Position numbers and translations under genes: made by a program | The notes under the pieces: model-generated | Told to the model about the DNA's origin: nothing | The model's database searches: none | The model's input: only the letters and a program-made list of their open reading frames with translations | In this document: piece after piece, positions 9,214 to 18,343 of the stretch | Numbering within the stretch: the first letter of the stretch is position 1 | Layout: each line of letters begins with the position of its first letter | NCBI RefSeq assembly: GCF_030546755.1 | Contig: NZ_JAUOPE010000003.1 | Span: 295,829-359,828, forward strand | DNA length: 64,000 nt | Origin: Colwellia sp. 1_MG-2023 | Lineage (GTDB): Bacteria; Pseudomonadota; Gammaproteobacteria; Enterobacterales; Alteromonadaceae | Reading direction: 5' to 3'

Positions 9214-9363
9214 ATGATGCATAGTGGAGAAACTAAGATGCCAGAAGTCATTGAAGAAAATAAAACTGAAGAGTCGTCAATAGAGCAGCAGTTACTTGCC
9301 GCACAGAAAGAAATAGATGATCTAAAAATTCAACTTATGTGGTTAGAACGTCCTTACGAGTAA
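9214..9363 (+). CDS. Small acidic coiled-coil protein of unknown function
   Basis: A 49-residue frame. The C-terminal part (EQQLLAAQKEIDDLKIQLMWLE) shows clear heptad spacing and is predicted to form a coiled coil. Two starts are plausible: ATG 9214, with GGGAG 4 bases upstream, and ATG 9238, with GGAG 8 bases upstream, which gives 41 residues (MPEVIEEN...). A frame extending back to 9172 lacks a ribosome site. A strong terminator 20 bases after the stop argues that this is a real monocistronic gene. No function can be assigned; the coiled-coil layout loosely recalls SlyX-like small proteins, but there is no clear match. Confidence 0.6.
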   Translation: MMHSGETKMPEVIEENKTEESSIEQQLLAAQKEIDDLKIQLMWLERPYE

Positions 9364-9382
9364 GTTCTAAACTCAAAATACG

Positions 9383-9416
9383 AAAACCGAAAGTTTAATC
9401 GCTTTCGGTTTTTTTA
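9383..9416 (+). terminator. Intrinsic terminator after the small coiled-coil gene
   Basis: An 11-bp stem AAAACCGAAAG/CTTTCGGTTTT with an 8-base loop and a long T-run. Confidence 0.9.
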
Positions 9417-9498
9417 TGCGTGCGTTATTTTGAATGTACGAAAAAGCAGGGTATTATTTTTTATAAATTCACCTACTAAAAAATATTTACATCTATTT

Positions 9499-9526
9499 AA
9501 ACCCTAAACCTGCATACTGCATCTAA
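9499..9526 (+). promoter_or_regulatory. Putative ECF-sigma promoter ahead of the sigma factor gene
   Basis: The arrangement AAACC - 16 bases - CATCTAA resembles the AAC-type -35 and CGTC/TCTAA-type -10 elements used by many ECF sigma factors. It ends about 20 bases before the sigma gene, so it may be an autoregulated promoter. This is a pattern match, not measured. Confidence 0.45.
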
Positions 9527-9546
9527 GTTAATAGTTATCAATATTT

Positions 9547-10137
9547 TTGAGAAATCATTGTTTGGATAAGTCTAAAGTCATCGATGCCAAAGAGTTGTTC
9601 GTTGCTGATCATGAGAATGAAATAATCACTCGTGCTCAACAAGGTGATCAGCAAGCTTTTCATCAATTATATGAAATTTATCACCGTCGCATATTTGCGT
9701 TGTGTTGGCGTATGCTCGCTGATAAAGATAGTGCTGAAGATGTTTGCCAAGAAGTATTTGTACAACTTTGGCAAAAAATAAGTCATTTTCGTGGTGAGAG
9801 CAAATTTGCGACATGGCTACATAGTGTTGCTACAAATATTGTTTTAGGGCACTTACGGAAACAAAAAAATTGGTTACAACGTATTTTTAGCATTGAAGAG
9901 CAAACGGTAGTAGAAGCCAGCGTTGAGTTAATTGACGATACCATTTCCTCAGCGTTGGATGTAAAGATTCAACAATTGCCTGAACGAGCGCGATTAGTTT
10001 TTGTGTTATTTGCTGTTGAAGGATATCGACATGAAGAAATTGCCAAAATGCTAAATATGGCAGTGGGCTCTAGTAAGTCACAATATCATCGAGCAAGAAA
10101 TTTATTAAGAGAATCATTAAGTGAGTCATTAGTATGA
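9547..10137 (+). CDS. ECF-type RNA polymerase sigma factor
   Basis: A sigma-70 family factor of the extracytoplasmic-function type, about 190 residues. Region 2 spans residues 22-95 (DKDSAEDVCQEVFVQLWQ), with the -10 recognition helix FRGESKFATWLHSVATN. Region 4 spans residues 135-190, with the helix-turn-helix EGYRHEEIAKMLNMAVGSSKS. No ATG is in frame before region 2, so translation must begin at TTG 9547 or TTG 9562; neither has a strong ribosome site, which may limit expression. The stop overlaps the next gene by four bases (ATGA). An ECF-like promoter sits just upstream. The target regulon cannot be inferred beyond the adjacent genes. Confidence 0.88.
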   Translation: MRNHCLDKSKVIDAKELFVADHENEIITRAQQGDQQAFHQLYEIYHRRIFALCWRMLADKDSAEDVCQEVFVQLWQKISHFRGESKFATWLHSVATNIVLGHLRKQKNWLQRIFSIEEQTVVEASVELIDDTISSALDVKIQQLPERARLVFVLFAVEGYRHEEIAKMLNMAVGSSKSQYHRARNLLRESLSESLV

Positions 10138-10643
10138 GAAAGAATATTTCAGATGCAACACTTGACGAACAAGTGGAACAATTACCTAAAGAAATGTCGC
10201 CCAAGCGTGATCTTTGGCTTGGTATTGAAAAAGCGATAGCTGTTTCACCTCAACTATCGAATGATACATACCCGTCGAAAACTAAAAGTGTTCACTTAGC
10301 TTGGGCTGCTTCAGTAGTAGCTGCTGTGTTATTGACCTGGTTTTCTTTTGCTCCTCAAATGGAACCATCGCTAAGTAATATTAATGTAGCGAGTGTGATG
10401 AAGAAAAATTTTGAACAACAAAAAAAATTAATGCTGACGAGTTTTGGTCAACCGGAATTAACAAAATTGTCTCCAGAAATGCAACTGCAACTTGAAGAGC
10501 TTTCAGCTGCCAGAGGAGCAATTGATAAAGCATTAGAAAATGATCCTAACAATAGTGAGTTATTAAACTTATTACGTTGGACACAAAAACAAGAGTTAGA
10601 GCTGATCAAACAGCTATATAGCCCCCAATGGCAAACTATCTAG
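10134..10643 (+). CDS. Membrane protein in anti-sigma position
   Basis: The 169-residue protein has a cytoplasmic N-terminus of about 50 residues, one transmembrane helix (VHLAWAASVVAAVLLTWFSF, about residues 54-73) and a periplasmic part rich in helix. The topology and the four-base overlap with the sigma gene fit an anti-sigma factor that holds the ECF sigma at the membrane. The usual zinc motif HxxxCxxC is absent, so it would be a non-ZAS type, and the identification rests on context. The DUF4097 gene follows 15 bases later. Confidence 0.6.
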   Translation: MRKNISDATLDEQVEQLPKEMSPKRDLWLGIEKAIAVSPQLSNDTYPSKTKSVHLAWAASVVAAVLLTWFSFAPQMEPSLSNINVASVMKKNFEQQKKLMLTSFGQPELTKLSPEMQLQLEELSAARGAIDKALENDPNNSELLNLLRWTQKQELELIKQLYSPQWQTI

Positions 10644-10658
10644 TAGTAGGAAAAAATT

Positions 10659-11606
10659 ATGCGAAATATTATAAACATGTGTGCTATCGCGTTAACCGCC
10701 TTTTCGTTACAAACTATCGCAGGGGAACAAGTCGATAAAAGCCTTGCTGTGGACGGTGCAACAAATATTAGTGTTGAAAACCTAAGAGGAAAAGTAAAAA
10801 TTGTCGGTTGGAATAAAGATGAAGTTGCTGTTGTGGGTGAAATAGACGACAAAGCAGAACGCTTTATTTTTGAAAAAGATGGTGCCTTTATTAAAGTCAA
10901 AGTGGTGATGCCGCATCATATGAAAAGTAGTTGGCATGAAAAAGGCTCTAACTTAGTGATTAATGTTCCAACAAAACTACGTTTAGACTTTCAGGGAGTT
11001 TCAACGGATGTCATTGTTGAAGGATTGGCTAAAAGTACTGAAGTAAAAACGGTTAGTGGGAATATCGAATTAGACGCTTTGTCAGAGTTGATTGAAGTTT
11101 CTTCAGTAAGCGGCGATATCACAAGTAAACATTTATCAGGAAAAATAAACCTTTCATCAGTTAGTGGCGATATTGATGATGAAAAGTCGGCGGGTCGAAT
11201 CTCCTTAAAAGCGGTAAGCGGTCATTTAAAAACAAGTACTCAAGCGACTGAAGTTTTTGTAAATACAGTGTCTGGAGATATAGACATGAACTTGGATAAA
11301 GTTGATGAATTGCTTATTTCAACCGTTAGCGGTGATGTTGAAGGCGAATTATCATTAAATGACAATGGATTGATTAAAATGTCGAGTGTTAGTGGCGATA
11401 TCAGTTTAGGTTTTACTAATGACGTACAGGCCAGTTTTAGAATGAAATCGAATGCAGGTGGTGATTTAGTGAATAAAATTACCAATGATAAAGCCAAACA
11501 CGCTAAGTATGGCCCTAGTTCGAAGCTGTATTTTTCAACAGGAAATGGCAAAGCGTCAGTAAAAGCAAGCACCGTAAGCGGCCGCCTTAAAGTCTTTAAA
11601 AAATAG
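10659..11606 (+). CDS. Exported DUF4097 beta-repeat protein
   Basis: A 315-residue protein with a signal peptide (cleavage probably after TIAG, about residue 22) and a long beta-repeat region typical of DUF4097 (putative adhesin). Eight VSG(D/N/H/R) turns recur about every 19 residues between residues 130 and 315 (for example VSGDITS, VSGDIDD, VSGDVEG), as expected for a right-handed beta solenoid. It is the third gene of the sigma/anti-sigma operon, a common genomic association of this family, and is probably a target or sensor at the cell envelope. Its molecular role is unknown. Confidence 0.8.
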   Translation: MRNIINMCAIALTAFSLQTIAGEQVDKSLAVDGATNISVENLRGKVKIVGWNKDEVAVVGEIDDKAERFIFEKDGAFIKVKVVMPHHMKSSWHEKGSNLVINVPTKLRLDFQGVSTDVIVEGLAKSTEVKTVSGNIELDALSELIEVSSVSGDITSKHLSGKINLSSVSGDIDDEKSAGRISLKAVSGHLKTSTQATEVFVNTVSGDIDMNLDKVDELLISTVSGDVEGELSLNDNGLIKMSSVSGDISLGFTNDVQASFRMKSNAGGDLVNKITNDKAKHAKYGPSSKLYFSTGNGKASVKASTVSGRLKVFKK

Positions 11607-11627
11607 TCTTATAACTTAATTTATTTT

Positions 11628-11665
11628 AACATTCAGACTAGCAAACAATGGCTAGCCTGAATGTT
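11628..11665 (+). terminator. Long hairpin downstream of the sigma operon, probable terminator
   Basis: A 15-bp stem with one mismatch (AACATTCAG-A-CTAGC against GCTAG-C-CTGAATGTT) and an 8-base loop lies 22 bases after the DUF4097 stop. The T-tract is short, so termination efficiency is uncertain. Confidence 0.55.
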
Positions 11666-11793
11666 TAACCATTTAGCAATATTCACCAAACCAGCTTTAC
11701 TTAACCTTCATTACTAATACATAATAAGCACTTTCATAATCCTTAGAATATTGCGGTGTATCCGTTAGTTTGATTTGGTAAACAGGTATTAAA

Positions 11794-13215
11794 ATGGCCG
11801 ACCGTAAGCCCTTCAATTTTTCAAAAGATAAAAAAAGCTTTACTCATGATGCGCAAGTTGAAGAGTTAAAAGTTCCGCCTCATTCTCTTGAAGCAGAACA
11901 ATCTGTTTTAGGAGGGTTGCTCCTTGATAATGAAGCCTGGGATCGTGTTGGCGAAAAAGTTGTCGCGCAAGATTTTTATAGTCGTTCACATCGTATTGTT
12001 TACGAGACGATTGGAGCATTAATCGAACTAGGTGAACCTGTTGATTTAATTACTTTGTCGGAAGCGTTAGAAAACGACCAAAAATTAGAAGATGCCGGTG
12101 GTTTTGTTTATTTAGCTGAAATGATGAAAAACACGCCAAGTGCTGCCAATATCACTGCCTACGCTGATATTGTTCGAGAGCGTGCGGTAACGCGTGAAAT
12201 GATCAGTGTCGCGAATGAAATTGCTGAAGCGGGCTTTGATACACAAGGACGAAGTAGTGCTGAATTACTTGATTTAGCAGAAACCAAAGTGTTTGCCATT
12301 GCCGAGCAAAGAGCCAATAAATCAGAAGGTCCTGAAAACCTTAATTCTGTTCTCGAAAAAACGGTAGATCGCATTGAAAAGCTCTGTGCGACACCTTCAA
12401 GCGGTGTTACTGGCGTATCGAGTGGTTTTGCTGATTTAGATAAAATGACGGCAGGATTTCAAAAGTCAGATTTAATTATTGTCGCCGCTCGTCCTTCAAT
12501 GGGTAAAACTACCTTTGCAATGAACTTAGCTGAATATGCAGCGATGACCGAAGAGTATCCTGCGGTAATCTTTAGTTTAGAGATGCCGTCAGAGCAAATT
12601 ATGATGAGGATGCTAGCGTCATTAGGCCGCATTGATCAAACGAAAATACGTACAGGTCAATTAGGTGATGAAGATTGGGCAAGGCTTTCATCTACCATGG
12701 GACTTTTAATTGATAAAGGCAAAATGTATATCGATGATGCGGCGGGCTTAACACCGACTGAAGTTCGTTCTCGGTGCCGAAGAATTCACCGTGATCATGG
12801 TGGAATTAGTATGATCATGATCGATTATTTGCAATTAATGAGAGCTCCTCAGTTTTCAGACAACCGTACTTTAGAAATTGCCGAAATTTCGCGTTCATTA
12901 AAAGCGCTTGCTAAAGAATTGCAAGTACCCGTTATTGCACTTTCACAGCTAAACCGTGGCCTTGAGCAACGTTCTGATAAAAGACCCATTAACTCAGATT
13001 TACGTGAATCAGGTTCAATAGAGCAAGATGCTGATTTAATTATGTTCATTTATCGTGATGAAGTTTATCACGACGACTCTGAGTTTAAAGGTATGGCAGA
13101 AATCATCATAGGTAAACAACGTAACGGTCCTATAGGTAGAGTACCTTTGACATTCCAAGGCCAATTTTCTCGTTTTGACAATTATGCTGGGTCTCACGTA
13201 TTAGACGAAGATTAA
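11794..13215 (+). CDS. dnaB: Replicative DNA helicase DnaB
   Basis: This hexameric 5'-3' helicase unwinds DNA at the replication fork and recruits primase. It has 473 residues. The N-terminal DnaB domain (PHSLEAEQSVLGGLLLD, residues 27-43) is followed by the RecA-like motor with Walker A ARPSMGKTTFAMN (about 232-244), Walker B MIMIDYLQLM and the arginine-finger region near the C-terminus (GKQRNGPIG). No intein is present. The alr gene starts 6 bases after the stop, so the two are cotranscribed, the same dnaB-alr order as in E. coli and many gammaproteobacteria. Confidence 0.97.
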   Translation: MADRKPFNFSKDKKSFTHDAQVEELKVPPHSLEAEQSVLGGLLLDNEAWDRVGEKVVAQDFYSRSHRIVYETIGALIELGEPVDLITLSEALENDQKLEDAGGFVYLAEMMKNTPSAANITAYADIVRERAVTREMISVANEIAEAGFDTQGRSSAELLDLAETKVFAIAEQRANKSEGPENLNSVLEKTVDRIEKLCATPSSGVTGVSSGFADLDKMTAGFQKSDLIIVAARPSMGKTTFAMNLAEYAAMTEEYPAVIFSLEMPSEQIMMRMLASLGRIDQTKIRTGQLGDEDWARLSSTMGLLIDKGKMYIDDAAGLTPTEVRSRCRRIHRDHGGISMIMIDYLQLMRAPQFSDNRTLEIAEISRSLKALAKELQVPVIALSQLNRGLEQRSDKRPINSDLRESGSIEQDADLIMFIYRDEVYHDDSEFKGMAEIIIGKQRNGPIGRVPLTFQGQFSRFDNYAGSHVLDED

Positions 13216-13221
13216 ACGCAA

Positions 13222-14316
13222 ATGACTCTAAGAACGGCAACGGCAGTTATTGATTTACAAGCATTAATCAGTAATTTTTGTTACATCAAAAAAAAATCAC
13301 CACAAGGTAAAGTTTTAGCTGTGTTAAAGGCAAATGCCTATGGTCATGGCTTGGCTCGTATTGCCAGCGCATTGTCAGCGTCAACATATCAAGCAGATGC
13401 TTTTGGCGTTGCACGTCTTGATGAAGCGTTAGCATTAAGAAATGCTGGTATCACAAAGCCGATTGTTTTACTCGAAGGCTTTTTTGAGCATACCGACCTT
13501 GATGTTATTGCTGAATATGATCTGCAAACGATTATTCATAACCAAGAACAACTCTCAATATTATGCTCGGCAAATGTAGCGAAACCCATCCAAGTTTGGT
13601 TGAAAATCGATACGGGGATGCATCGTTTAGGGATAGCGCCTGAGGATTTAAACACTTTTTATACTCAGTTAAATCAAAGTAAAAACGTTGACACTGATAT
13701 TATTTTAATGAGTCATCTTAGTTGTGCGGATAATGCTGAGAGTCAATCAACACCCAATCAAATCGCTTTATTTAATAAAGTAACAAACGGTTTGTATAAT
13801 AGTAAAAGTATGGCTAACTCTGCCGGTATTTGTTTATGGCCAGAAAGTCACTTTCAATGGATACGTCCAGGTTTAATGTTATATGGCGTTTCTCCGATAC
13901 AAGAACCACGGTTAGCCAATCAGCCTGCACTACAACCTGTGATGACGCTGCAATCAAGTCTTATTTCGATAAGAAACATTGCTAAAGGAGAGAAGGTTGG
14001 TTACGGAGGGGCTTGGCAAGCTACGCATGATACTACTATTGGCGTGATTGCTATTGGCTATGGTGATGGTTATCCAAGACATGCGGAAAATGGTACGCCC
14101 GTTTTAATAAATGGTCGTATTGTGCCTTTGATTGGCCGAGTATCTATGGACATGATCTCTGTGGATCTAGGGAAGAATGCTCAAGATAATATTGGTGATA
14201 TTGCGACATTATGGGGTAAAGGTCTACCGGTAGAAAAAGTTGCACAGTGTGCAACGACAATTCCTTATGAGCTATTATGTAATATTAGCCGTCGTGTTCA
14301 AGTAACGGTAAAATAA
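13222..14316 (+). CDS. alr: Alanine racemase
   Basis: Interconverts L- and D-alanine to supply D-Ala for peptidoglycan. The 364 residues form the fold III TIM barrel with cofactor lysine K36 in VLKANAYGHG and the second catalytic base Tyr261 in KVGYGGAW, followed by the C-terminal beta domain (GRVSMDMISVDLG). It lies 6 bases after dnaB in an operon. It is convergent with yjbQ, with only eight bases between the stop codons and no room for a separate terminator. Confidence 0.96.
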   Translation: MTLRTATAVIDLQALISNFCYIKKKSPQGKVLAVLKANAYGHGLARIASALSASTYQADAFGVARLDEALALRNAGITKPIVLLEGFFEHTDLDVIAEYDLQTIIHNQEQLSILCSANVAKPIQVWLKIDTGMHRLGIAPEDLNTFYTQLNQSKNVDTDIILMSHLSCADNAESQSTPNQIALFNKVTNGLYNSKSMANSAGICLWPESHFQWIRPGLMLYGVSPIQEPRLANQPALQPVMTLQSSLISIRNIAKGEKVGYGGAWQATHDTTIGVIAIGYGDGYPRHAENGTPVLINGRIVPLIGRVSMDMISVDLGKNAQDNIGDIATLWGKGLPVEKVAQCATTIPYELLCNISRRVQVTVK

Positions 14317-14324
14317 CGTCCCCA

Positions 14325-14744
14325 TTACTCACCATTAATGGTGGCGACTATGGTTCTTTTGCTTGGATGATTTCTATGTTCTCCTAAGTAAATGCCTTGC
14401 CAGATCCCTAAATTTAATTTGCCTTGGCTGATAGGCATTGATAAATGGCTTCCTAAAATACTTGATTTGATATGGGCAGGCATATCGTCAGGCCCTTCAT
14501 AGGTATGCTGATAATATGGTGCGTTTTCAGGAACATAATGATTAAAATGAGATTCCATATCACTGCGTACAGTTGGATCGGCATTTTCGTTTATGGTCAG
14601 TGAAGCAGATGAATGCTTAATAAATAAGTGTAATATGCCAATATTTAAGGCTTTTATCTCGGGTAAGTTAGCTAATATTTTATCTGTAACTAAATGAAAT
14701 CCCCGACTTGGAGCTGTTAAGCTCAATTCTTTTTGTAACCACAT
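14325..14744 (-). CDS. yjbQ: YjbQ / UPF0047 family protein
   Basis: A 139-residue single-domain protein of the YjbQ family, with the signature HLFIKHSSASLTINENADPTV and the histidine-rich site HFNHYVPE...YEHTYEG-like (here YQHTYEGPDDMPAHIKSS). E. coli YjbQ has weak thiamine-phosphate synthase activity, but the true role is unresolved. Family length and motifs are complete. It is convergent with alr, and a terminator belonging to cheX lies upstream of it at 14786-14810, so it is transcribed from its own promoter. Confidence 0.9.
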   Translation of the reverse strand: MWLQKELSLTAPSRGFHLVTDKILANLPEIKALNIGILHLFIKHSSASLTINENADPTVRSDMESHFNHYVPENAPYYQHTYEGPDDMPAHIKSSILGSHLSMPISQGKLNLGIWQGIYLGEHRNHPSKRTIVATINGE

Positions 14745-14785
14745 ATAAAATTTTCTCTTTTTTATTAGGGCAAAAATCCAGACAA

Positions 14786-14810
14786 TAAAAAAGCCTCATA
14801 AAGAGGCTTT
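14786..14810 (-). terminator. Intrinsic terminator of cheX
   Basis: On the minus strand the stem AAAGCCTC/GAGGCTTT is followed by six T residues, shortly after the cheX stop codon. Confidence 0.85.
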
Positions 14811-14829
14811 GTGTGTATATCAGAAACCG

Positions 14830-15294
14830 TTATTTATCGAAACTAAATTCAATATAGGCTTTACCATGAGGAGAATTCAGCGGAATAATAACAATAGGTC
14901 CATCGGCTTTATGCTTAATCGTATGGTTTGAGCCTGACACTACCATAGGAGTAGCCATATCAAATTCAATGCCTTTTTCACTAAGCATTCGTTTAGCACC
15001 ACCGGTTACCATATTAGTTATTTCACCAACCAAGTCGGTAATTTCCTCGTTTACTTCATCAGGACCTTCGCCGACCATTCCTTTCATGGTTGCTATTGCT
15101 AGAGGGGCATCAAAAGTAATGGATAATGAGCCTTTGGTTTGTTCGCTAACCATGCCTATGAGGCCAGAAACATCACCCATAGCCACTTCATCTTTCTTCA
15201 ATTTTGGCTTTTCTGGTGTTAATTCCATTTGTGCCATGGTTGACATGACATTCAGCATTGAAGATAAAAACGGGTTAATAAACTCTACATTCAT
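14830..15294 (-). CDS. cheX: CheX-like chemotaxis phosphatase
   Basis: CheX-type proteins dephosphorylate CheY-P. The 154-residue protein has the CheC/CheX alpha-beta fold with the helix carrying the ExxN catalytic pair (EITNMVTGGAK, after DLVG). The opening MNVEFINPFLSS is typical of CheX in marine gammaproteobacteria. The start was placed at ATG 15292-15294, four codons inside the longest frame, because the longer version would need a TTG. No other chemotaxis genes are adjacent, so it is a stand-alone member, and its partner response regulator lies elsewhere. Confidence 0.85.
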   Translation of the reverse strand: MNVEFINPFLSSMLNVMSTMAQMELTPEKPKLKKDEVAMGDVSGLIGMVSEQTKGSLSITFDAPLAIATMKGMVGEGPDEVNEEITDLVGEITNMVTGGAKRMLSEKGIEFDMATPMVVSGSNHTIKHKADGPIVIIPLNSPHGKAYIEFSFDK

Positions 15295-15374
15295 GAAGAT
15301 TCTCAAAGCCTTTTTTTATACTAGTATCCTGATTTTGCACGCTAAATAGCAAAATGTAAATCAATGAATACTAA

Positions 15375-15872
15375 TTATTGTTTTTCGATAATAGCAACGT
15401 TGTTTGATTCTGTAAAAGTTAAACTACCTTTTAATACAGAGTCTTGATAATTCACAGTATTTACTTGTTTGATGTAAGTATCGACGAGTAAATCATTTTT
15501 TACCACTATTCCGGCTAATTTATTTTTAAATGGCGCCTCTTGGTAGATAATAACCTTGCCTTTAATTAGCTCTAATCCTAACCAAGTTAATTCAATTTTC
15601 TTTTGATTAACATTGAGTTGGAAGTGATTATCGAAGTAGTTTTTTATATATAAGTCGTACTTTGGGTGCTCAGGAGAAAAATGTTCTTGCTTTTGTTCCG
15701 CAATGGCATTTTCTAGATCATGAGCTGTAAATTGGTGAATAATTTCTATTGTTTGATTTTTTGAGTTAACAGAAAGCTCTGTTAACCCAAAAAAGTATTT
15801 ATGGGCAAAGGAGAATGTCCCATACCCAATTAACATCAAAACCAAGAAAGTTTGATATGTTGTTTTAAACAT
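15375..15872 (-). CDS. DUF6702 family exported protein
   Basis: A 165-residue protein with an N-terminal hydrophobic signal segment (FLVLMLIGYGTFSFAHKY) and the DUF6702 pattern: HKYFFGLTEL, then IEIIHQFTAHDLE. The function is unknown. It begins 2 bases after the stop of the M1 metallopeptidase gene, so it is surely cotranslated with it; this pairing is seen in other marine bacteria and suggests an accessory role for the peptidase. The protein may stay anchored by its uncleaved N-terminal helix or be released to the periplasm. Confidence 0.75.
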   Translation of the reverse strand: MFKTTYQTFLVLMLIGYGTFSFAHKYFFGLTELSVNSKNQTIEIIHQFTAHDLENAIAEQKQEHFSPEHPKYDLYIKNYFDNHFQLNVNQKKIELTWLGLELIKGKVIIYQEAPFKNKLAGIVVKNDLLVDTYIKQVNTVNYQDSVLKGSLTFTESNNVAIIEKQ

Positions 15873-15874
15873 TT

Positions 15875-18214
15875 TTACTTATCTTCTTTTTTAGCATTTT
15901 TTTCTGTTTTTAGTTCAACATTATAATCGCGCATCATATCTTGTTGCTTGCGTTTGTATAATTCGAATCGAGATTTTATTGGACGAGCTGGCCAATAATT
16001 ATTGTTTACGTTTACATCAGCTGTTTCCCAATTTGGATCTAAAGCGATTGCCGTAATTTCTTTATCACGAATAAATAGTTTAGATACCTTTTCTGAATTC
16101 TTGCGCCATATTTCGGCAGGAATGCGGACATGTTCTATTTCACCGTCTGCATAAGTGATATCTAATAAAATAGGCATTACAAGCCCGCCTTTATTTTTGA
16201 AATCAACAATATAGAAGTTGCGATCGTCAACAAGCAGCTCTTTTTCCCATTCTTTCAGTTTTTTCTGACTAGTGTTATAGCTATTTCGTTTCGCATTGGT
16301 AGCGGTGAACTTATCGTGTTCATTATAGAAATCTAATAACTCAGGTCGGCCATTTACACGTAAATCATGACCTTTGTTACGTAAATCAGATATGAAAGTA
16401 GGTTTTTCATTCTCTAATGCGCGTTCCCAAGCTTCTTCAACGTCAGGATTTTGGCTATTTGGTCTGTATAAATGTATATCGCCAAGTGCAAGATCAACAT
16501 GATCAGTTGTGTAGAACCAACCACGCCAATACCAGTCTAAATCAATCGCTGATGCATCTTCCATGGTGCGAAAAAAGTCTGCAGGAGTAGGGCGTTTAAA
16601 TTTCCATCGCTGTGCATATTCTTTAAATGCAAAGTCGAATAACTCACGACCCATAATAGTTTCACGCAAGATATTAAGGGCCGTTGCTGGTTTACCGTAT
16701 GCATTATTACCAAACTGTAAAATTGATTCAGAGTTGGTCATAATTGGGACTTGATTATCACTTTTCATATAGCTAGTAATATTTGCAGCATGACCACGGC
16801 GTGAAGGATAGTTTTCTTCCCACGCTTGTTCAGCTAAAAATTGTAGAAAAGTATTTAAACCTTCATCCATCCATGTCCATTGACGCTCGTCAGAGTTTAC
16901 AATCATAGGGAAATAGTTATGTCCTACTTCATGAATGATAACGCCAATTAAGCCGTATTTTGTGCGACGAGAATAGGTTTTCTCACCAGTTTCTTCATTT
17001 AAAGTAGGGCGATAGCCATTAAAGGTGATCATTGGATATTCCATACCACCAATTGGTCCATGTACTGAAATAGACACAGGGTACGGATAATCAAAAGTAT
17101 ATTTACTGTATTGCTCCATTGTGTGGATCACAGCTTCAGTCGAGTAGCGACCCCATAATGGATTACCTTCATTAGGGTAAAAAGACATTGCCATAGTATC
17201 TGTGCCACCTGCTTTATAGCCCTGAGCATCCCAGATAAATTTACGGCTTGATGCAAAGGCAAAATCACGTACATTTTTTGCTTTGAAGTGCCATGTTTTC
17301 GTTTTATTTGAACGTGACTTTTCGTTTTCTAGCGCTTCTTCGGGCGTAACAATCATGACTGGCTTATTTGCCGTTTCAGCTTTATCTAAACGTTTGCGCT
17401 GTGTTTTTGTTAATACTTTTTTTGAATTTTGCAAAACACCTGTTGCTGCAACAATATGATCAGCAGGAACGGTTATTTCAACATCATAATCACCGAATTC
17501 AAGTGCGAATTCTCCATTACCTAAAAACTGCTTATTTTGCCAACCCATTGCATCGTAATATGCCGCGGCGCGAGGAAACCATTGCGCAATTTCATACAGA
17601 TAATTGTCATCTTTTTCAAAGTATTCATAACCTGAGCGACCACCAAGAACTTTTTGTTCGTGTAATTGGTAATCCCAATCGATATTGATTTCAACAGTAT
17701 CGCCGTGTTTTAGTGGTGTAGATAAGTCGACACGCATCATCGTATTATTGATAGTGTGAGCCATTGGCTTTCCATTTGAAGCCGTAACTTTGGTGATATT
17801 ATAACCGCCATCAAATGCATCTGACTCAACAACATTACGCATACCACGGTAAGTAGTTTTACTATTTGGCGCAGTGCGAGTTAAGTTAGTGTTAGAGTTT
17901 CTTTTAAGACGATTTTGATCAAGTTGAATCCATATATAACGTAACGTATCAGGAGAGTTGTTTGTATACTTGATACTTTCTGAGCCAGTAAGTCGTTGAG
18001 TTTTATCATCGATCGCAATATCGATGTTGTAATCCACCTTTTGTTGCCAGTATTGATGACCTGGAGCACCTGAGGCTGTTCTGTAAGTGTTCGGTGTTGG
18101 TAGATTCTCTTCTAATTGACGAAATTTATCATCACTTATTGAGCTTTTAGCAAACACATTACCCGAAGCGGCAACTGCTAAGCACAATAAAGCTAGTTTT
18201 ATTGAGGCTTTCAT
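15875..18214 (-). CDS. M1 family metallopeptidase (secreted aminopeptidase-like)
   Basis: A zinc aminopeptidase of the gluzincin group, 779 residues, with a signal peptide (ends at ASGNVFA, about residue 22). The beta-saddle N-domain leads to the catalytic domain with the exopeptidase-like motif GGMEYPM and the zinc site HEVGH (H428, E429, H432) plus the third ligand Glu451 in MDEGLN, exactly 18 residues after the second His. The C-terminal part is charged and ends in a lysine/glutamate-rich tail. It forms an operon with the DUF6702 gene downstream. It fits the strong secreted-protein-degradation theme of this window. Confidence 0.92.
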   Translation of the reverse strand: MKASIKLALLCLAVAASGNVFAKSSISDDKFRQLEENLPTPNTYRTASGAPGHQYWQQKVDYNIDIAIDDKTQRLTGSESIKYTNNSPDTLRYIWIQLDQNRLKRNSNTNLTRTAPNSKTTYRGMRNVVESDAFDGGYNITKVTASNGKPMAHTINNTMMRVDLSTPLKHGDTVEINIDWDYQLHEQKVLGGRSGYEYFEKDDNYLYEIAQWFPRAAAYYDAMGWQNKQFLGNGEFALEFGDYDVEITVPADHIVAATGVLQNSKKVLTKTQRKRLDKAETANKPVMIVTPEEALENEKSRSNKTKTWHFKAKNVRDFAFASSRKFIWDAQGYKAGGTDTMAMSFYPNEGNPLWGRYSTEAVIHTMEQYSKYTFDYPYPVSISVHGPIGGMEYPMITFNGYRPTLNEETGEKTYSRRTKYGLIGVIIHEVGHNYFPMIVNSDERQWTWMDEGLNTFLQFLAEQAWEENYPSRRGHAANITSYMKSDNQVPIMTNSESILQFGNNAYGKPATALNILRETIMGRELFDFAFKEYAQRWKFKRPTPADFFRTMEDASAIDLDWYWRGWFYTTDHVDLALGDIHLYRPNSQNPDVEEAWERALENEKPTFISDLRNKGHDLRVNGRPELLDFYNEHDKFTATNAKRNSYNTSQKKLKEWEKELLVDDRNFYIVDFKNKGGLVMPILLDITYADGEIEHVRIPAEIWRKNSEKVSKLFIRDKEITAIALDPNWETADVNVNNNYWPARPIKSRFELYKRKQQDMMRDYNVELKTEKNAKKEDK

Positions 18215-18343
18215 ATTTTTCCTAGTAAGGTTTTTTATATTGTATAATTTGAGGAACGTTTCTTTATATCATTTTTTTAAAATTGTGTTTAGAGTACATG
18301 TTCAATAACTGCGATGAATGGTATAAAAAATAAGACTAAGAGT

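Noticed and set aside
17955..17970. TTTGTATACTTG as a third copy of the shared palindrome
   Set aside because: It lies inside the M1 peptidase coding sequence and breaks the symmetry in the second half-site.
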